The notes: generated from the sequence alone by a model not told the origin. A stretch of 64,000 nt of DNA from Raphanus sativus (GCF_000801105.2 NC_079515.1:8618001-8682000), one strand, 5' to 3'. Counted from the stretch's first letter, positions 11,200 through 30,974 are shown. Made by a program: numbers and translations.

Positions 11200-11890
11200 A
11201 TGTATTTATTACTTTTATTAAATTTTGATAGTTTCGCATTCATTAGATAAGTAACAAAATCAGATATGATCGATCACTACATTAGTGACAAAAGTATAAA
11301 CAACTAAACATCTAATCTATTGGTTTAACATTTAAAATAAGTCTATTTGCCGATTTTATAAATCAAACAACAAAAATAATATAATCCGCGTTTTATCGCG
11401 GGTCAAAATCTAGTTAGTCTTATTTAGAGCGTTCTATACTATATAAACACAGCTAAAATGAAATAACTTGAAAGTTACATTGTAAGACAATTTTAGATAT
11501 CTTCAAACTATAAACATATATAAATATATACAACATATGTCTAAACTGTATTTATTACTTTTATTAAATTTTGGTAGTTTCGCGTTTATTAGGTAAGTAA
11601 CAAAATTGGATATAATCGACCACTACGTTACTAACAAAATTCTAAACAACCAAACATATAATCTATTGGTTTAACATTTAAAATAAATCTCTTCGCCGGT
11701 TTTATAAATCAAACAACAAAAACAACATAATTTGTGTTTTATTGCGGGTCAAAATCTAGTTAGTACTATTTGTGAATTTATTTAGAACGTTCTATACTAT
11801 ATAAACACAGCTAAAATGAAATAACTTGAAAGTTACATTGTAAGACAATTTTAGATGTCTTCAAACTATAAACATATGTAAATACAACAT
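11200..11890 (+). mobile_element. Tandemly duplicated Helitron 3' tails
   Basis: A unit of about 347-359 bases occurs twice in direct tandem (for example TGTATTTATTACTTTTATTA at 11202 and 11549; TTCTATACTATATAAACACA at about 11432 and 11791). Each copy contains a Helitron-like 3' terminus. The first has a hairpin CCGCG-TTTTAT-CGCGG (11386-11401), 8 bases before a terminal CTAG (11410-11413) followed by T. The second is decayed (TTTGTGTTTTATTGCGG) with CTAG at 11756-11759. These fit the Helitron rule of a short hairpin before CTRR inserted at an AT dinucleotide. Confidence 0.7.
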
Positions 11891-12668
11891 AAAATTATAT
11901 CTATAATTTATTAAAACTGGAACATTCTTAACTTTGACCCCTACTAACCATGTAATATTTATTCTTTTGTGCCATTGGACTTACCAACTAATATAAAATT
12001 ATATGTACAACCGTTATTACTTTTTATTTATACTCTACTTTATATCCATAGTTATAGGAACCCACTTATTTGACAATCCTTCTATATATAAGGATGGTTA
12101 TGTTTTTAAAAAATCATTTTCTGGTTTAATAAAAATCGTATGGTTGACATATCTATATTATTAAAACATAAGACTCTGTTTTGAGATTCTTTTCTGTTTT
12201 CAAAATACTTACAAGTGTACACCTCTATGGTTTCCTTAAAAATCTCATCAACCAAATCGTTTATCATTAATCTCCTATATATTAATAGATAATATTTTAA
12301 AAAATTGTAACTTTAAATTTGTATTAATAAAAAAAATAGCATTGCTTAGGTGTCGCCTAATTAGGATGTCAATTTGGCTTACGTGGCACCTTAAGTTAAG
12401 TTTAAGCGTACCCATTGGGATACAAGTTGGGTATTTTGAATTTTTGGTTCTAATTTTTATCACATCTTAGGTCTTATTCTGGTAAATTTTAAGCATGAAT
12501 CAGATTCGAATATAAAACATCAGTATTGGTTCAAATTTGTATCACATCCTAAAATCTATAAAGTAACAATACATCGTTTGAATTTGGATTATATCGGTTT
12601 GATTCGGTTCAGATATATCCGAAGTTAAATCCAAATTTTAAAAGCAAAACCTAAGAAATAAATACTTA

Positions 12669-13812
12669 CTAGATTTTGACCTGCATAACCGTGTGGATAT
12701 TTATTTTCATGTTTATATATATTTGTTTAATTTAATTAGTATATACTTTTAAGATTATTCATATATTTAAATGTTTAAATCAATATTTCAACTACAATAA
12801 TTTTATAGTTTTCATGCTGTTAATTAACTAATTATTTCAAATGATCACACATATATATTGATTCTTATTATGTATTTAATTTTTCCTATTGAATTTGATT
12901 TTGATGATTAAAAATGACATGCTTGAGAATTATTTTATATTTATTTTTTTTATAATCCCGACCTGTAACTCAAAGTGGTAGATTTCCTTGAGAAATTTGT
13001 TTTGTTTATTCAGTTTGTATAATAAACTATTGTATATATAAAAGTTTAAGAAAAGTTATTTTTTATACATGTATTATGTAGTATATTAATGTTAAACAAT
13101 TCTACCAACATATTATATTTTTAGAATAAATATTTTATATTTATGAAAATAAAATATACTAACTTATCAATTTAAAATAATTTTATCATATTTAGTTCAA
13201 TATAATAGTTTTAATTAAAATGATAGATTTGTTAGAAATGACATAGTTCATAATTATTTTGTATTTAATTTATTATGATCTCAACCCGTAATTCAAAGTT
13301 CTAGATTTCTTTTAGTAATTTGTTTTGTTTATTCAATTTTTATAATAGATTATTGTATATATAAAATTTTAAGATAAGTTAATTTTGTATACATGTTATA
13401 TGATTAAACAGAAATGGATATTGCTTTCCAACAAAATCTTTTTAAAATATTTGTAAAATGTATTTTTGAAAAGTAATCATTTTAAATGGCTATTATCATT
13501 ACAAAATTTATATAATTTTTTTTGTTTATAAATCAAAACTAAATTAATTTAAATATCTTATTATATTTTATGATAAATAAAATTTAAATTAATCAATTTT
13601 GAAAATAGATTTTGAAAATATTCTGAAAAGATTCTTCAAATATTTTGTTAGAATTTTCTTAAATTAATATTTATTTTTATTTTAAATAAAAATGAAGATA
13701 TTAAATGATATTATATTTAAGTTATGTGTATTTTATAAATCTTCTAAATAATGGTCCAACTTAAAATATCACACATGAAATGAAGTTGTAACTTCTATTT
13801 TAATATAATAGA
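12669..13812 (-). mobile_element. Helitron, non-autonomous, minus orientation
   Basis: The minus-strand 3' end is CTAG at 12669-12672 preceded (on +, followed) by a GC-richer hairpin region CCTGCATAACCGTGTGG. The 5' end is proposed at 13812, where the minus strand starts TCTATTATATTAAAATAGAA, close to the 5' ends of the related elements near 19573 and 37982. The interior is AT-rich with no replication/helicase coding sequence, so it would be mobilised in trans. Confidence 0.55.
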
Positions 13813-16800
13813 TTTATATAGAATTGTTTATTTAAGATACTTATTTAAAATTTAAATACTTATTTTTAGATATCATTTCAAAATAAATATAAAATTTAAT
13901 ATTTGAAGAACATATTTTTATTTCAAATAATTATATTTGTGATTAGTTTAGATATTAGAATAATTGTTTTTGGATTTTTAGATTTTTTGGTTTTTCAGGT
14001 TACCCGTTCAGATTTGACTAATAATACATCAGGTTCAGATATGTTTTGTATCATCCTACAAGATCTATTCTGGTAGTTTTTAATATCAGACCCGTACGGA
14101 TGAAGCTTTTAGGTCTTGGTTTGGACTTCAGGTTACAGATTGTATGCTCATGCCTACTTTAAATAAAGAGAACATGAGATTATGTAAATTTTCACAAAAA
14201 AAATTATTATGCGCTTAAAAATATAGTTCAGGTACAAATATTATTAATTATTTATGTTAATAACTAAAAATAAAAATAAATGAATAAAATATACCTTGGT
14301 ATTTTTCAAACTTGATTACATATTTTAACATCTTATTGTCTCTATTTGTGTATCATTATAAAACATGATTACATATTCCATAATTGAAATTGTTACCATT
14401 AGAACATTTAACATATAATAATTTGCAAAAATATGTTTATTTTCTAATATTTGATTTAAATATTTTAATGAAAACTATAAATTTAATTTTTTCAGAAAAT
14501 AAATCAATGTTTTGAAAGCACGGATCAAAATATAATAATTTATTAAAAAGAATCGTTATTAACTTTTACCTTTACATTATCCTGAAATATTACCTTTGTG
14601 ACACTGAACTTACCTTTAAAAATATATATCCAATTATGTAACTATAACTACTTTTATACGCTGAATACATAGGGAGTAACCTCAATTATGGTTCTACACT
14701 AATCGGGACCGCTTCTCACAATATCTAAAAACTGTCGACTGACATTAATTTCATAGCGTACATTTTCATACAAGTTATAGTTTTCTATAGACCACAACAT
14801 ATATAACATATAATGCTATACCCTCCTATAATTCATTTTTTACTAAATCATATTCTTCATGTTTGATGCAACAATATATTATCACTAAATACATGAGGTT
14901 ATTCACCTAACAATCCACTTTCAGTTTTATTCCTAACATATAAATATTTAATAATCAATACAAATAATTAGTTTTGCATAAACATAAAGTCTGTTCTGAG
15001 ATGACTTTTCTTGGTTTTATAAATATCAAAGAGGTGAAACATGTAGAATTTTTTTAAAAATTTAAAAAAAAAATATTAAAAATTCTAAATATCACAAGTT
15101 TATTAAATTTATTTAATATTAAAAATACATGAATAATTTAATAATTTTACAAATATTTTCAATTTTGTGGTTTTTAACGGATCAATCAGTTTTGGATCAT
15201 GGGTTAGTAACAGATTTTTGAGTTTTTTAATCAGATTTTTAATGAACAAATTTCTCATTGAATCCAAAGTGGACTATATACGGATCGCGAACCTACCAAT
15301 TTGACAACTGGTTTGTATCAGATATGAAAATTGTTTTTAAAGATAGATTTCTCAGATCAATCAGTATCAGATTGCTGATTAGCAATGGGTTTTTGGGTTA
15401 CAATCAGATTTTTAATTAAAATAACTTTTCATTAAATCCAAATTCCAGTCGCCAGATCTACGATCTGAGAATAGATCTGTGCAAATATGAAACACTACTT
15501 GAAACTCCAACATTATAATAGAATAATTTTTCAATTATTTGTTTTCTAATAAAATGTTATAAATACAAGCAAATTTTATCGAAATGATTAAATTAAATTT
15601 GCGCTTTGAAATTGCAGATCAAAATCTAGTTCATATAGTATAATCTATAAAATAATATTTATGTTTGTTTTATAAGGTTTTTTGTTAGGAAAATATGCAC
15701 ACTATAAAAGTGAAATTTCCACATAATAAGATAATAAAATAGTATATGAAAATAATATTAGTTCATATATAACTCTGCAAATAGTAATGAAAATAGTAAA
15801 TGTTTTTAATTTATTGGTTTTATTTCATTCCAAAACTGTCGGTCATGTATTTATGCATATGTTCTGGATCACTAACAAGATCACCAGATCACTAAATCGA
15901 CTGTAGTTAACGATGAATCACAAATATTGATTTACATAAATACAACTGAATATTTAAATTTTTGTTAAAATTTCATTTCTTATTTAACTAATTTTTTTAA
16001 AACAAGTTAAAAGTTATGGTAGAATTAAGATAATAAATAACCAAATAAAAATTATTATAAGATTAATGTAACATCTAGAATAAACCGAAAGGAAATATTG
16101 TATAAATTATCAGTATTGAAATATATTAATATTAATTTAAATCACATCAATTAATTTTAGTTCTTTAAATCATAATTATTTTTCAAGGATATAATAGAAG
16201 TTTTATGAAAATTCGAATAACCACAAATCAAGTTTAGTCATTGTTATGTACAACTAAATATGTATTTTAAATTCAATTTTTATTAAAACACTATAGAGTT
16301 TTATGGATTTCTAACCAGCTAACCAGTGCATGATAACAGATTGATGGCATGTTTTCTGAGTTTCAGCATATTTTTAGATAACATTTTTATTAAATTCAAA
16401 CCAAATTATAGACAAATCACGAGTTTACGTAGTTGACTACAGATCAGACTCGCATATTTTAACATTGATTTCAATGATCTTAAAAATGTTAAGAAAATAA
16501 TAACTACACTAAACACTGATTAAAGATGAAATGCGAATAAAAATAAATGAGAATATATAATCAAAACAATTATATATATGATTACATATATAATTAATAA
16601 AAAATTATGTATAAGTGTGTATTGACAAAACACAATTATACATTTTGAAAAATGAAATTTATACAATATTATATTTTTAATATGTATATGTTTGAAATAT
16701 ATTCCTGTATCTTTAAACCTAAATCAAAATTAGCTCTCTTATTAGGAAAAACCTGCATAGATGAAATATTAAAAATCTATAAAAATGATTAATTCTTGGA

Positions 16801-17343
16801 TTTCATACTATTTTCAAAAAGAACTAAATACAATAAAAGATGAGAAAATTTGGAAAAATACATTTAGATAAGATGATATTCTGAAAACTGCACCATCTTT
16901 TTATTTTTTTGAAAAATATACTTCCTACATGTGAAATGACAAAATTATCCAATTTTAATTTGTACCTAGCTAATATCTAAATTAATAATATTAATTTAAT
17001 ACAGAAAACTAATAAGCTTTTAACAACAAATCAGTTTATTACTTTTCAAATAGTATTTTTGATATCAAAACACACATTTTCAGCTTATCATCGCAGTCCA
17101 CTACATCCTTGTTTATAGAAATTTTTAATAAACAAAAGCAAGCAGTTAATGATACAAAAAGTCTTTGTTATGATTTGAGGATTTCTGTTTATAGGACGAA
17201 CACACATGAAACAAACCCATACAAAAATATGAAAATCAAACAGTGTGTTGATTATTTCTTTTCTCTTTATCCAATTTTACTACCACCTTGATCAAGAATT
17301 CAAGATGAAGATGATATTTTGAAAACCTGTGCACATGGAGCAC
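13813..17343. other. AT-rich intergenic DNA with a Helitron tail
   Basis: No gene is supported. A plus-orientation Helitron-like 3' terminus ends with CTAG at 15626-15629, preceded by GCGCTTTGAAATTGCAGATC; its hairpin is largely decayed. A weak 60-codon open frame at 17109 has no recognisable similarity and is not called. Confidence 0.6.
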
Positions 17344-17986
17344 TAGGCCTGGGCATTCGGGTCGTCGGATCGGGTTCGGGCCGGGTCCTTTCGGGTCCGG
17401 GTCTTTCGGGTCTAGGAGTTTAGGACCCGATAGGGTAATTTCAAATTTTCGGTTCCGGATCGGTTCGGGCTGTACCGGGTCCGGGTCGGGTCGGGTCTTA
17501 TATAGTTGGACCCATTCGGGTAACTAGAATTTATCGGTTCGGTTCTGGGTCGGGTTCGGGTCGGGTTCGGTTCGGGTTCAACCTAAAAAATACCTAAAAA
17601 TACAAAAAAAAATCTGAAAATATTAATATATCCGAAAATATTTGACATTTTATTTAAAATTTGTGTTTTTATTATATTAAAATATGTATATATACTAAAC
17701 TATGCGAGATAGAACAATAGTTGGTTGTCTCCTAATGGCTGACCCCTTTGCTATGTAGACAAATAACCCGTCTTCGACTCCCCATTGATTCATTTTATTT
17801 AATTTATATTATTAATTCGGGTACCCGCCGGGTTACGGGTTCGGGTCGGGTCGGGTCCAAGACCCGCGGGTCCTCTACAACAAGACCCGATAGGATAATT
17901 TGATCGGGTCGGTTCCTACCCGGACCGGGTTTTTTCGGGTCGGTTTCGGGTCGGGTCTTCGGGTCCGGGTAAAATGCCCAGGCCTA
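17344..17986. mobile_element. hAT-like non-autonomous transposon (CGGGT-rich), 643 bp
   Basis: The terminal inverted repeats are TAGGCCTGGGCAT and ATGCCCAGGCCTA, a perfect 13-base pair. A perfect 8-base target duplication, TGGAGCAC, lies at 17336-17343 and 17987-17994. An 8-base duplication and short inverted ends fit the hAT superfamily. Both subterminal regions are dominated by CGGGT/TCGGG/CGGTT words, facing each other from the two ends; many short subterminal repeats are typical transposase-binding arrangements in hAT elements. The centre (17580-17810) is AT-rich and encodes nothing. The element at 42947-43759 belongs to the same family. Confidence 0.85.
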
Positions 17987-18302
17987 TGGAGCACAGTCAT
18001 AAAGAAATTGTTGGAAATAATTTTGATGTACTCTTTCATCATTCTTAAAATATAGGAATTGTCTTTTCTTTATATTGAGATTGACGAACTGCCAAAGCAA
18101 AGAAAACATCAAGTAATAATAAGTTGAACAATTGAAATAGCAGCAAAGATTAGGGAGAATAATCGAAAACAGAATTAATAATAATTTTATTAATTATACT
18201 TTCAAAGTATTAATTATTTACATTTGTAATTTTAGTAAAAATATAGATAAAATGTCTTATCACTTATGTAAAAGTGTAGTTTTCCAAAAAATAATTAAAT
18301 AA

Positions 18303-19274
18303 CTAGATTTCGACCTGCACAACTGTGCGGATATTGATTTTCATTTTATATACATAAATATTTGGATTGATGGTAAGGTAAAGAAAATCAAATGTTCAGA
18401 ATTAGAATAATAGGATTACATGTAATAAGGAATCAAATAATAATAAAGAATCAAATATATTTTTTGAAAATTTTTATTTTTATATTTGAATTTTTTTTAA
18501 ATTTCATTTGTTTAGTATTAATTTAATTTGATAGAATAATCTTTTAAATAAATTAAATATATAGTTATTTAAACTTAACATTTATCAATAGGTCATGTTC
18601 AATTTTTAATAGAATGGATACACATATTTAAATTTAATAGATGCCAAAAATATATCCATATTTACTGTTGATATTTAATCTATTAAGCATAAACCAAAAA
18701 AATATAAAAAATTAATTTCGTTCATTTTGCCAACCATCAAACTAATTAATGTTTCTAATGATGTACTATATAATTTAAAACATAATTATTTTTTATAATC
18801 TAGTAGCATTTGTAATGTTGGTACCACGAAGTTTATTTATAAAGTAACTAAACTCTGTTATCAGTCCAATAATTTTATAATGAAATGTTGTTAAGATCAT
18901 CTATAAAACTATCAAACAACTCTTTATTAAGAAAATAAATTAATAGCAAACAACTATACATGAATTAATAAATTAATATATAATATATTAATATATAATA
19001 ATATTTCATAACTAATTTCAAAATTAGTTAATATATTTACATATAATCTTTGAAAATTAAGATCTTGTTAAAATCTTTTAAAAGATTTTTTAGAATTTTA
19101 AAATATATATTTATATTTAAAATAAAAAGATATAAAAAAATATTATGATTAAAGTAGTTAAAAGATTATATATATTATTAGTCTTAGTAAAATACATTTA
19201 ATAAAAATTAAAGGATTGTCAAAACTAAAAAAATCACACATGAAAGAAGTCATGATTTCTGTTTTAATATATAA
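18303..19274 (-). mobile_element. Helitron, non-autonomous, minus orientation (first of a head-to-tail pair)
   Basis: The minus-strand 3' end is CTAG at 18303-18306, with the hairpin-like CCTGCACAACTGTGCGG just inside. Over about 170 bases it is nearly identical to the 3' part of the next element at 19275. Its 5' end (TATATATTAAAACAGAAATC on the minus strand) touches the 3' CTAG of that element. No coding capacity. Confidence 0.65.
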
Positions 19275-19573
19275 CTAGATTTCGACCTGCACAATCGTGC
19301 GGGTGTTGATTTTCATTTTATATAGATAAATATTTGGATTGATGGTAAGGTAAAAAAAAAAGCAAATGTTCAGAATTATAATAATAGGATTACATTTAAT
19401 AAGAAAACAAATAATAATAAAGAATCAAATATTAGTTTGTTAACCAATCCGGTTTTGTATGAGTCGATGGTTATATTAGAAGTAATATTTATATGACCAT
19501 ATTATTAATAATAAATAAATGATAATTGATTTCATATGAATTGAAGTTGTGATTTCTGTTTTAATATATAAGA
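19275..19573 (-). mobile_element. Helitron, non-autonomous, ~299 bp (second of the pair)
   Basis: The minus-strand 5' end is TCTTATATATTAAAACAGAA at 19573. The 3' end is CTAG at 19275-19278 with hairpin CCTGCAC-AATC-GTGCGGG at 19286-19303. A further truncated copy of the 5' region, with TCTTATATATTAAAACAGAA at about 19671, follows. All share the 5' AAAACAGAA(G/A)TCA block, so they are one family inserted repeatedly at one place. Confidence 0.7.
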
Positions 19574-19867
19574 TATTATTAATAATAAATGAATAATAAT
19601 TGATTTCTAGTGAGGTCCATTTTTAAAAAAGTCACACATAAATTGAAGTTATGACTTCTGTTTTAATATATAAGAGATGTACTTTTCAAAATTTAAAACA
19701 TAAAGATGGTATTTTTAACAAGAAGTACTAACTTGTTTTACAGATATTTTAAATTGCCAATGAATATTTTAACTGTTCTAGATTTGAAATAATTTAAAAA
19801 TCAATATAGTCAATGGATATAAATTAATTTAAACATAAATTTGACTATTCCAACCTTCATGTATTAG

Positions 19868-20404
19868 CTTGGTTTAAAAAAGCGCTCGCTTTTGGCGCCA
19901 TGGCGCTAAGCGAGGTCTGGCGATGTCCTGATCGCCTCAACACCTCAAGCCGTGGCCACTTACACAAAGCGAACGCTGTTCTACGCTTTCTTACTAAACC
20001 TAAGACTCCTAAAGCGACGCTTTATTGATCTTAAGTCAAAATGAATTAGTTTGCCAAATTTAAACTGTTAAACCGAATTAGATTTGTAGCACATCTTTGA
20101 CGTCACATAAAAGCCCTTTGCAAACCCTAAGTTAATCTTATATACCCTAACCTAAGTCTAAAATTAGGGTTCCATGTGCTATTGTTCTTCTCTTTATTTC
20201 ATGTCCTTGATGTTTGACGTTTTCCTCTTGTTTTTATTCACTAGTTAGAGTTCTGTTCTGTACTTTGGTTCTAAACTTCTATTCTATCTATACCTATGTT
20301 TTGCACTATAGTTTTTGCCTCCACACAAAGCGAGCGCTTTGTGTAGCCATGGCGCAATCGAGACACTCATCGCCTCACCTTGCCATGCGCCATTTTAAAC
20401 CAAG
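19868..20404. mobile_element. hAT-like MITE, 537 bp
   Basis: The terminal inverted repeats are CTTGGTTTAAAA and TTTTAAACCAAG. A perfect 8-base target duplication, TGTATTAG, lies at 19860-19867 and 20405-20412. Inside both ends GC-rich GCGCTCGCTTT / AAGCGAGCGC and GGCGCCATGGCGC-like words are repeated, unlike the surrounding AT-rich DNA. The open frame at 20214 is within the element and has no recognisable similarity. It lies about 420 bases beyond the PRMT6 stop codon. Confidence 0.85.
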
Positions 20405-20826
20405 TGTATTAGTTACACAAAATTCCCAGATAAAATGCATGATCAACAATGTCATATATGCTATGTTGAGTTACTAGTAAAGAAGCTAAATGGCTTCAAG
20501 AACAATGTCCTATAATTGCTTCCTTCTGTTCTACACCTCTTAATACTCTCTCACAAGAACATATATGGTTTCGCAGACAAAAATAACTTTTGTTGTTAAA
20601 GTCTTCAAGTCTGGATTCTGGACTACTGATTGCTTTAGTAGAAGAGACTAAATCTTACAGACCCTTCTAAGGTAAAGGAGATGTCGTCAGAGAATCTCTC
20701 GCCTTCTTAACGCATTACCGACTCCTTTACAAAGGAACGGCCGGCCGAGCTGCAAAAACCGCAAGATTTGAGCATTGGTAGGAACTCGGAAAAGTTGAAA
20801 TGCGTAAAAGAGTGGGGTTTGGTTAC

Positions 20827-24315
<3,489 letters not shown>

Positions 24316-24825
24316 AGTTTCTTTCAGTTACAACCACCAAAGACAACAACAGCGAGGAGGACTTTGTCTGACGCTTGACGACTGTTGTAAACAAAAGGAG
24401 CCTCCTTTTTTTTATTGTAATTAAACATCCCCTGAAGTGGTGTTTTTTTAAACACAGTAATTGTTTATACAGTTTTTTTAAAACATTTAACTCTGTTTTT
24501 GGGTCCTATAGTCTTCGGTATTATTAAGATAGAGGTACAAAATTAAATTAGCCCTAAATTTTTTATTTTATATACAATAATATACCATTGAAATATTAAA
24601 TGAAGCTATATTTAAAGAGGTTTTGTATTTTCTTTATTTAAATAATGGATTTAAGTATTTAATGTGTTTTCTTAATTTAAATAATAGATTTCCTTAATCG
24701 AATTTTAACCAAAATAGATTTACTAATAGATTTTGTATTAATATTTTCAATATTTAGTAATAAGAAATAATAAATAAAAAATCACACATCAAAATCAATT
24801 TATATAACATATAAATAAAATATAA

Positions 24826-25297
24826 AATAATTTATTCATAAATTATTATTCTAACGATTTCATAATATAAGTCCAATTAGTTATAAATATTATATTTTTG
24901 TATGCTACACTATGATATAATAGATGACTAAAATCACAAAATATAATTATTCAAATTAATAAATAAAATTGTGGTGTTAAAATGTTATATTAACAATTAT
25001 GTAATACATATTAATTTACAAAATATATATATATATATACATATATTATCATTAGTACAAAGAAAAATAATTTATTCATAAATTATTAGTATAACGCTTT
25101 CATAATATAAGTCCAAATATTAGATTTTTATATGTTACACTGTGATATAATAGACGATTAAAATCACAAAATATAATTATTCAAAGTAATAAATAAAATT
25201 GTTGTTTTAAAAATATTATACTAACAATTATGTAATACATATTAATTTTATATATATATATATATACACATATATTATCATTAGTACAAAGAAAAAA
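24826..25297 (+). repeat. ~240-base direct tandem duplication
   Basis: Two diverged copies in direct orientation, each starting AATAATTTATTCATAAATTA and ending in a (TA)n run plus TATTATCATTAGTACAAAGA. Point differences and different (TA)n lengths show that the duplication is not recent. No coding capacity. Confidence 0.85.
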
Positions 25298-26338
25298 ATT
25301 AAAGTGAGCAAATATTTATACGGCCACGCGTCAAGCTATAGAAATAAACAACAACAGTGCAAGATTATTTTTCCTTGACAAATTTATTTTAATAAGAAAA
25401 TTTAAAATTTATATCAAAATATTTTTAAACTTTTAATTTTTATTATAACTACAAATTTTAATTTTAATCTAATTTATGTTTAAATATTACAAATATATCA
25501 TTTAGTATAAACAGAAAAAATAAAAAAGTAAAATAAATACATGTCCGGTTGGAGGGGTCAAGATCTAGTTCAAATTAAAAGGATCGATATGCAAACTAAA
25601 ACCCCTTTATAAGACCACAAAACATTTTTCATGATCAAAGAAAAAAAATAAAGAGAGAGAAAGTCTAGCATTTTTGTTTGAACAACCGTAAGACCATTGA
25701 AGACCATGGTTTCTTTTTTTTTGACAACAATAGAAAACTAAACCTATGATCTATACTCGTCCGATTCAGAAAACCAAGCTGGAGGCATAGAATCGGCATA
25801 GAACTATTTTTTACATTAAAATATAGTAATTCTATAATAGATTTGAAGTTTACTCTAATGATACTCTATTTTATAGTAGAAAATAGAATGATGAACAAAT
25901 AACTCTATATAAGTAAACTTATTTTCAATCTATTATAGAGTAAGAAATATAGTACCATTGAAGCACTTTTACTATAAACTCTATTTTAAAATAAAAAATA
26001 GAGTGAGACTGGAGATGTTCTAAAAATGTGATTGACAAGTATTTTAGAAATGTCCAATAGCCCAATTTCTTTCTAAACTATAAACTCTCTCAACCATCTT
26101 TTACAGATTTTTTTTTTAAATTATAAATTTTTTTCTTATTTTTTAGCTATAGAAAGAAAATTTGCTAGAAAACTTATATTTAGCCTTAAAAATTCTACAA
26201 GTAAATCAGTAAATCTTTTCAAATTTACAGTCAAAATCTTATAGTTAAAATATATATATCGACAACACAAAAATATAAAACTACAACTCATTCCAATTAA
26301 ACCCTGAAGCAAGGGATTTGCAATTCAACCCAATTGTG

Positions 26339-26355
26339 CCCCCCCCCCCCCCCCC
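26339..26355 (+). repeat. Poly-C tract, 17 bases
   Basis: A run of 17 C in an otherwise AT-rich context. Length is likely to be unstable between reads and individuals. Confidence 0.95.
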
Positions 26356-28344
26356 AACACATCTCTATTCTTTTCACATTGATTACTATACTACTACAAA
26401 TTATTAAAAACTATGTAAATGATTATTTGCCAAACAATTTCATTTATCTTATAAAAATTCAGGTATGACAGTTTTACTTTCATTACTCTAAACAATTTTA
26501 CGAATATCAATGTTTAATAAATCTAATTGTATTTTGTTTTTCACCAAGTAATCTACAAATGATAAGTGAATCGTTGTTCAAGACTTGAAGGAAATACACT
26601 CATCAAAACTACTGAGCTAAAATATTTTATTTAAATAATTTTCCCTCCATTTATATTAAGAAAAATACTCATTTTCTTTTTTTTTTTAGAATTTTGAAGA
26701 AAGTGGCTCTTTCGTGCATTTTAAATGAAATTCACCTCTTTTATGTAGCGACTTTCGTTAAAATTTAGTTTCCTTTTTCTATTTTCCAGATCATGTATAA
26801 TAAAAAAGGAAATATTCATATAATAACAACGTTTGAGAAAATAAATATACGAGAATGAAAAGATATTTATAAAAAGGAAAAATATATGTTGTGAAAATAA
26901 GTATATGAGAATGAAAATATATCTTATAATAATGTGATTCATAAAAAGGAAAGTTAAAAAAAAACATTTTTGATGTTTTATTGTAAAACATAATATATTT
27001 ATTTTAAATAAAAAAAATTATTGATATCAATCTATTTTATCAGATTATTACAAATGTTAATTTAAGTAACGTATAATAAATATATTTGATGAACTAAAAA
27101 TATTTTATAACTGCTACTATCGAGATCTTTTTTCACTTTTGCATTTTTCTTCTTTTGATAAATTTTAATTTTGTTTCATAGTAGTATATACTTGTTTAGC
27201 AAACTATATATAAAAATATATCAAAATTTAATCAAACATAATATACCACTAATTGTTTTTAATTCTTAATATATTTTTTTGTTTTTATATATTATACAAC
27301 ATAAGATACCTATAATAAGAATACAAAAAATGTGAGCATTTATGGTTAAGATTATTATAATATTTAGTTTTTCTTCTATACAACTAAAGTGTAAAGTTAC
27401 TTAGAATTGACAAAACATTATTATTTACAAATCGATATCTATTCATGAGTTTGAAAATTGTTATCGATAATGTCCGTTTATAAAAATTGTGCATATCACA
27501 CTTCAGTTTTATACTATTTTTACAAATGAAAAATATAAAATTAACTATGAAATTAAAATTACATATTTAAGATGAAATACTGAACTAAAGCAATAAATAA
27601 AACTTATCAAATTAGCTTAAGAGAAGCAAACGTAGTTATACTCAATTTCAAGAAACACGTGTAACTCAATATAACCCACAAGATAAGTAATTTACATAAT
27701 AAAAATTTCTATATCAAAAATAAAAAGTATAAATACCAATAAACAAATTAATTAAAATTTTATTCTATTTCAGCACAAAAATACTATGGTTGTTGAACAC
27801 ATATTATGATTATATTTAAAGAAATAAATGCAATCTAATATACTCAAATAATAACCAAATCAACTAAATATTATATATCCAAATTACATATCTAAGTAAA
27901 ATAAAATAATATTATTTAAAATAAATCATACATAAAATGAAAAACAATTTAATTAAAATTAGAATATAAATAATTTTATAATATATTTATTTTGTAATTA
28001 TTTATATTTGTGCGCATAGCGGAAACACACAAAAAAACCTAGTGGGCTTGGGATAGGAACATCAAGCCCAATAAATAGAATTGGAAAGACGAAACAAGTG
28101 GATTTTAAAAATAGAAAGAGAGTTGGGAGGAGGAGGGGGAGGGGGATTACACAGTTGTATTCTTCATTCCATCAAAGGCAAGAAAATGTTTACGGGATTA
28201 TCTTCTCCTTCTGCACTCAAATCCAATCCTCCCGCTAACTCCATCCGGCCAACAGACTCATCAAATACGCAGATCGAGGATCTATCCGCGATCACCGATC
28301 ACAACCACCCAAACCTGTAGGAAAAGTCAAAAAACATTTCTCAA

Positions 28345-30974
<2,630 letters not shown>

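Larger units (their letters stand above)
24316..28080. other. AT-rich intergenic DNA between PRMT6 and HKL2
   Basis: No gene is supported. In Arabidopsis an F-box gene (At3g20030) occupies this interval; no F-box sequence is seen here. Contents are a ~240-base tandem duplication (24826-25297), a Helitron 3' tail ending CTAG at 25565-25568, a short inverted-repeat-rich MITE-like stretch (about 25800-26030, with TCTATTTTATAGTAGAAAAT-type words), a poly-C tract and AT-rich filler. GGGCTT/AGCCCAATA words at 28040-28075 may belong to the HKL2 promoter. Confidence 0.65.
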
